Shown in pieces: positions 6,317 to 8,445 of a DNA stretch of 8,445 bases. The DNA lies in the NCBI GenBank assembly GCA_019421725.1, contig JAHZES010000085.1, positions 1-8,445 of the forward strand. The letters run 5' to 3'. Position 1 is the stretch's first letter; the number at the start of each line of letters is the position of its first letter. Position numbers and translations under genes: made by a program. This stretch comes from Clostridiales bacterium. Lineage in GTDB: Bacteria; Bacillota; Clostridia; Oscillospirales; Acutalibacteraceae. The notes beneath the pieces are model-generated. The model was given only the letters and a program-made list of their open reading frames with translations, was not told where the DNA came from and did not search any database.

Positions 6317-6344
6317 CCAGGTTTTTCTCCCATACTTCAAATAG

Positions 6345-7115
6345 TTAAAATTCTCCTTTGCGGTCCTTTTGAATCAGCCCGCGGACCGCCGCCACTCCCA
6401 CGCGGATCGCGCGGTCGATATCGTAGCATTCTTCGTCCGGCAGACCAAGCTTGCGGCGGTCCTTATTCATAATTGCGAGCAGCACGGTTCCCGCTCGCAC
6501 GCCGCGCACCGCGGCAACCGAAAACACCGCCGCGCTCTCCATTTCGGACGCCAGACACCCTGCCGCAATCCATGCATTCCATTTATAACGCAGTTCGTCG
6601 GCAACCGGCATGGTTTCCGGCGCATGCTGCCCGTAAAAGGAATCCTTGCACTGCACCACGCCGATATGCCTGCGCGTTCCGCAATGCTCCGCCGCCTCTG
6701 CGAGCGCGCAGACGACCTCAAAATTCGCCGCTGCGGGGTATTCCACCGGCAGATACTCCCGGCTGGTTCCCTCTGCACGAACCGCGGCCGTGGCAATAAC
6801 CAGATCACCGCCGGTCACATTTCGGTTCATTCCGCCGCAGGTTCCGACACGCACAAAGGTATCTGCCCCTACCTTAATCAGCTCCTCCATGGCGATTGCG
6901 GCAGAAGGGCCGCCGATCCCGGTGGAGACCACGCTCACTCTTTCTCCGTCAAGCTCCCCGGTGTAGGTGGTAAATTCCCGGTTGGAAGAAACAAAGCGGC
7001 CGTTTTCCAGGTGCGATGCAATCATCTCACAGCGCCCCGGGTCACCGGGCAACAGCACATACCTGCCCACATCTCCCCTGTTCAGGTGTACATGATATTG
7101 ATATTCTCCCAACAT
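6345..7115 (-). CDS. udp: Uridine phosphorylase
   Basis: A 256-residue cytoplasmic nucleoside phosphorylase, close to the 253 residues of E. coli Udp. It cleaves uridine with phosphate to uracil and ribose-1-phosphate in pyrimidine salvage. Motifs in order: LLPGDPGRCE (21-30, phosphate binding by the GDPGR loop), STGIGGPSAAIA (64-75), RVGTCGG (89-95), EGTSREY and VEYPA (115-128), QCKDSFYGQH (155-164, base recognition region) and ASEMESAA (189-196, ribose binding by the EMES glutamates). These fit the NP-I family and the Udp branch rather than purine nucleoside phosphorylase. The start ATG 7115 is preceded by AAGGAGGAG (7123-7131) at 7 bases; a longer frame to 7187 crosses the intergenic hairpin region. 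It sits 123 bases after maf and 28 bases before the MATE start. Choice of uridine over thymidine or deoxyuridine as main substrate is from family likeness. Confidence 0.92.
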   Translation of the reverse strand: MLGEYQYHVHLNRGDVGRYVLLPGDPGRCEMIASHLENGRFVSSNREFTTYTGELDGERVSVVSTGIGGPSAAIAMEELIKVGADTFVRVGTCGGMNRNVTGGDLVIATAAVRAEGTSREYLPVEYPAAANFEVVCALAEAAEHCGTRRHIGVVQCKDSFYGQHAPETMPVADELRYKWNAWIAAGCLASEMESAAVFSVAAVRGVRAGTVLLAIMNKDRRKLGLPDEECYDIDRAIRVGVAAVRGLIQKDRKGEF

Positions 7116-7122
7116 GGCGACG

Positions 7123-7131
7123 CTCCTCCTT
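7123..7131 (-). promoter_or_regulatory. Ribosome binding site of udp
   Basis: AAGGAGGAG on the minus strand, 7 bases before ATG 7115. It is a near-perfect match to the 16S tail and settles the start. Confidence 0.85.
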
Positions 7132-7144
7132 CTATACTCGTTTC

Positions 7145-7213
7145 CCGGCAGGCCGCAAAAGCGGAACCGGCCGACTCCTTTCGCCAAAACGCAGGCTTTT
7201 CGTCTGAAAAGCC
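7145..7213 (-). other. Two hairpins in the maf-udp intergenic segment
   Basis: On the minus strand GGCTTTTC (7213-7206) pairs perfectly with GAAAAGCC (7201-7194) over a 4-base loop. About 20 bases later CCGC/GCGG with a TTTT loop is flanked by a CCGG/CCGG pair, at about 7145-7173. Neither is followed by a long T-run; the first has only TGCGTTTTGG behind it. They may weaken or process the transcript between maf and udp rather than end it. Confidence 0.4.
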
Positions 7214-7238
7214 CGCCATTTATTTCTGCCTTCCCGTG

Positions 7239-7814
7239 TTAAAACGGAATTCTTGCCTGCAGGCGGTTCAATACGCGCAGCACCCGCCACGCCGGCAGAC
7301 CTACAATATTGGTATAATCGCCGGAATAATCGCGCACCAGCTTTGCCCCTCTGCCCTGAATGGCATAAGCGCCGGCCTTGTCCATCGGCTCGCCCGTAGC
7401 AACATAGCGGTCGATCTCGTCCGGCGAAATTCCCCGGAACGTTACACGGGAGGTTTCACAAAAGGTGATTGCCGTTCCGTCCGGCCGAACAATGCACACA
7501 CCGGTGTGGACGCAATGTTCCCGCCCGGAGAGCAGTCTCAGCATCCGCCGGGCATCCTCCTCGTCCTTCGGTTTACCGAGCACCTCTCCGTCGATTGCAA
7601 CCACCGTGTCGGCTCCAAGCACAACGGCGCCCGGGTTCTTTTCGGCAACCGCCAAGGCCTTTTGCCGCGCCAAATGCTTCACCATCGTTTTGGGCGGCAG
7701 CCCTTCGGCAACACTCTCGTCCGTTTCAGCAGGGATCACGGTAAACGCAAGACCCGTCTGCTCCATCAGTTCGCGGCGTCGCGGAGAGCCGGACGCCAGA
7801 ATCAGCTTGCTCAT
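7239..7814 (-). CDS. maf: Maf-type nucleoside triphosphate pyrophosphatase (dTTP/UTP class)
   Basis: A 191-residue Maf protein, normal length, which hydrolyses selected and modified nucleoside triphosphates to monophosphate and pyrophosphate, cleaning the nucleotide pool in the cytoplasm; in Bacillus Maf is also tied to septum control. Visible motifs are LASGSPRRRE (6-15), ETDES (30-34), GADTVV with the catalytic Asp at 69 (67-72), GKPKD (80-84), SGREH-VHTGV (96-105) and GEPMDKAGAYAIQGRGAKLV (141-160). The DKAGAYAIQG form belongs to the YhdE subgroup acting on dTTP and UTP, not the YceF (m7GTP) group. The start ATG 7814 has AAGGAAGG (7824-7831) 9 bases upstream; TTG 7820 in frame is only 3 bases from it. 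It lies 45 bases after the dehydrogenase gene and before udp, giving two pyrimidine-related enzymes in sequence. Confidence 0.93.
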   Translation of the reverse strand: MSKLILASGSPRRRELMEQTGLAFTVIPAETDESVAEGLPPKTMVKHLARQKALAVAEKNPGAVVLGADTVVAIDGEVLGKPKDEEDARRMLRLLSGREHCVHTGVCIVRPDGTAITFCETSRVTFRGISPDEIDRYVATGEPMDKAGAYAIQGRGAKLVRDYSGDYTNIVGLPAWRVLRVLNRLQARIPF

Positions 7815-7859
7815 TATCAATTACCTTCCTTATCTATCGATTTTCAAAGTCCCATACCG

Positions 7860-8445
7860 TCAGCAGTACATTCTGCGCAGAATGGCTTCTGCGGCACATT
7901 CCGGCAGAAGCTTGATCAGCCCCGCCAGCAGCCGGTAATCGGCGCCGATCACATTGTGCATCCGCGGATTCCGTTTCTGCGCCAGCGCCAGCGCCCTTTG
8001 GGCAACCGATTCCGGCGGCTTTCCGTTTTCCTCGTCGCGCGCCATTTTCCCTACCGCACGCTCGCAGGCCGCGCGGTAAGGAGAGTTTTCCGGCAGCGCC
8101 ATCTTCCTTGCGCCGGTAAAGCCTGTTTTTGTATCGCCCGGCTCCAGCAGAGCCGCGCGGATCCCGAACGGACGGCACTCCATGCGCAGCGCCTGCACGG
8201 CTGCCTCCAGCGCAAATTTACTGGAGGCGTAATGCGACTGAAACGGAATCGACACCAACCCGGCGACCGAGCTGGTAACAAGAACCAGGCCAAATCCCTG
8301 CGCGCGCATGGACGGCAACACCGCTCGGTTGACACGCAGCACCCCGAAATAGTTCGTCTCCATCTGCCTGTAAACCGCTTCCAGCGGCGTATCCTCACAT
8401 GCGCCGGCAATACCGAAGCCCGCACAATGCAAAACGATCCCGATC
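7860..8445 (-). CDS. Short-chain dehydrogenase/reductase (N-terminal part missing at the window edge)
   Basis: The last 194 residues of an SDR-family NAD(P)-dependent oxidoreductase. The Rossmann nucleotide-binding start (TGxxxGIG) lies beyond the right edge. Numbering from the first full codon, LHCAG (5-9) stands where the family has NNAG, N31 in METNYFG is the structural Asn, S59 follows in VTSSVAG, and Y72 with K76 form the YxxxK pair in HYASSKFAL. The 13-residue gap between S59 and Y72 is the classical spacing. EPGDTKTGF (101-109) is the loop that covers the cofactor. The frame is open through the edge, so no start can be chosen; the TTG at 8432 is internal. It is the first visible gene of the minus-strand row and ends 45 bases before maf. 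The substrate is not readable; the long C-terminal region resembles SDRs acting on lipids or carbonyl compounds, a weak guess. Confidence 0.9.
   Translation of the reverse strand, partial: IGIVLHCAGFGIAGACEDTPLEAVYRQMETNYFGVLRVNRAVLPSMRAQGFGLVLVTSSVAGLVSIPFQSHYASSKFALEAAVQALRMECRPFGIRAALLEPGDTKTGFTGARKMALPENSPYRAACERAVGKMARDEENGKPPESVAQRALALAQKRNPRMHNVIGADYRLLAGLIKLLPECAAEAILRRMYC

Noticed and set aside
6316..6340. TTG 6340 as start of the MATE gene
   Set aside because: It is possible, with AAAGGAG about 12 bases upstream, but ATG 6316 gives the typical family N-terminus and has its own GGGAG site.
7130..7165. TTGCGG-16-TATAGA as a promoter of udp on the minus strand
   Set aside because: The transcript would begin inside the Shine-Dalgarno sequence, and the -35 box is poor.
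1..8445. CRISPR arrays, insertion sequences, tRNA or rRNA genes, attachment sites
   Set aside because: No regularly spaced repeats, transposase or integrase reading frames, or cloverleaf-like segments were seen on either strand.

Overview
The window looks like a chromosomal stretch from a low-to-moderate GC Gram-positive bacterium, most likely an anaerobic clostridium of the Oscillospiraceae/Ruminococcaceae type. The reasons are strong GGAGG-type ribosome binding sites, consensus sigma-A promoters (TTGACG-17-TATACT, TTGACT-18-TATAAT, TTGATA-17-TAAAAT), compact operons, and protein families that read as clostridial versions (Tex, a Nudix protein with a pyrophosphatase-like front end, Udp, Maf, MATE, AEC). 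No mobile element, CRISPR array, tRNA or rRNA is visible.

Layout. (1) Positions 1-1145, minus strand: a two-gene unit in which a Nudix hydrolase is read first and overlaps, by ATGA, the start of tex, which runs off the left edge. Its promoter lies at 1241-1269. (2) Positions 1342-3241, plus strand: a divergent unit with its own consensus promoter encodes two small three-helix membrane proteins of unknown function with hydrophilic tails, then an AEC-family transporter. (3) Positions 3256-4873, plus strand: a monocistronic Na+/K+:H+ antiporter of the CPA2 type. Its leader carries a terminator-like hairpin between promoter and start codon, and a strong two-way terminator follows the gene. (4) Positions 4907-8445, minus strand: a convergent row read as short-chain dehydrogenase (cut by the right edge), Maf nucleotide pyrophosphatase, uridine phosphorylase, then a MATE efflux pump.

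Functionally this is mostly ordinary housekeeping: nucleotide-pool cleaning (Nudix, Maf), pyrimidine salvage (Udp), ion homeostasis (antiporter) and export (AEC, MATE). The parts that deserve attention are the hairpin in the antiporter leader, the fusion of a degraded pyrophosphatase-like domain to a Nudix domain with coupling to tex, and the uncharacterised pair of small membrane proteins in front of the AEC transporter. I did not find a clear new multi-gene system, and I would not present the window as one.
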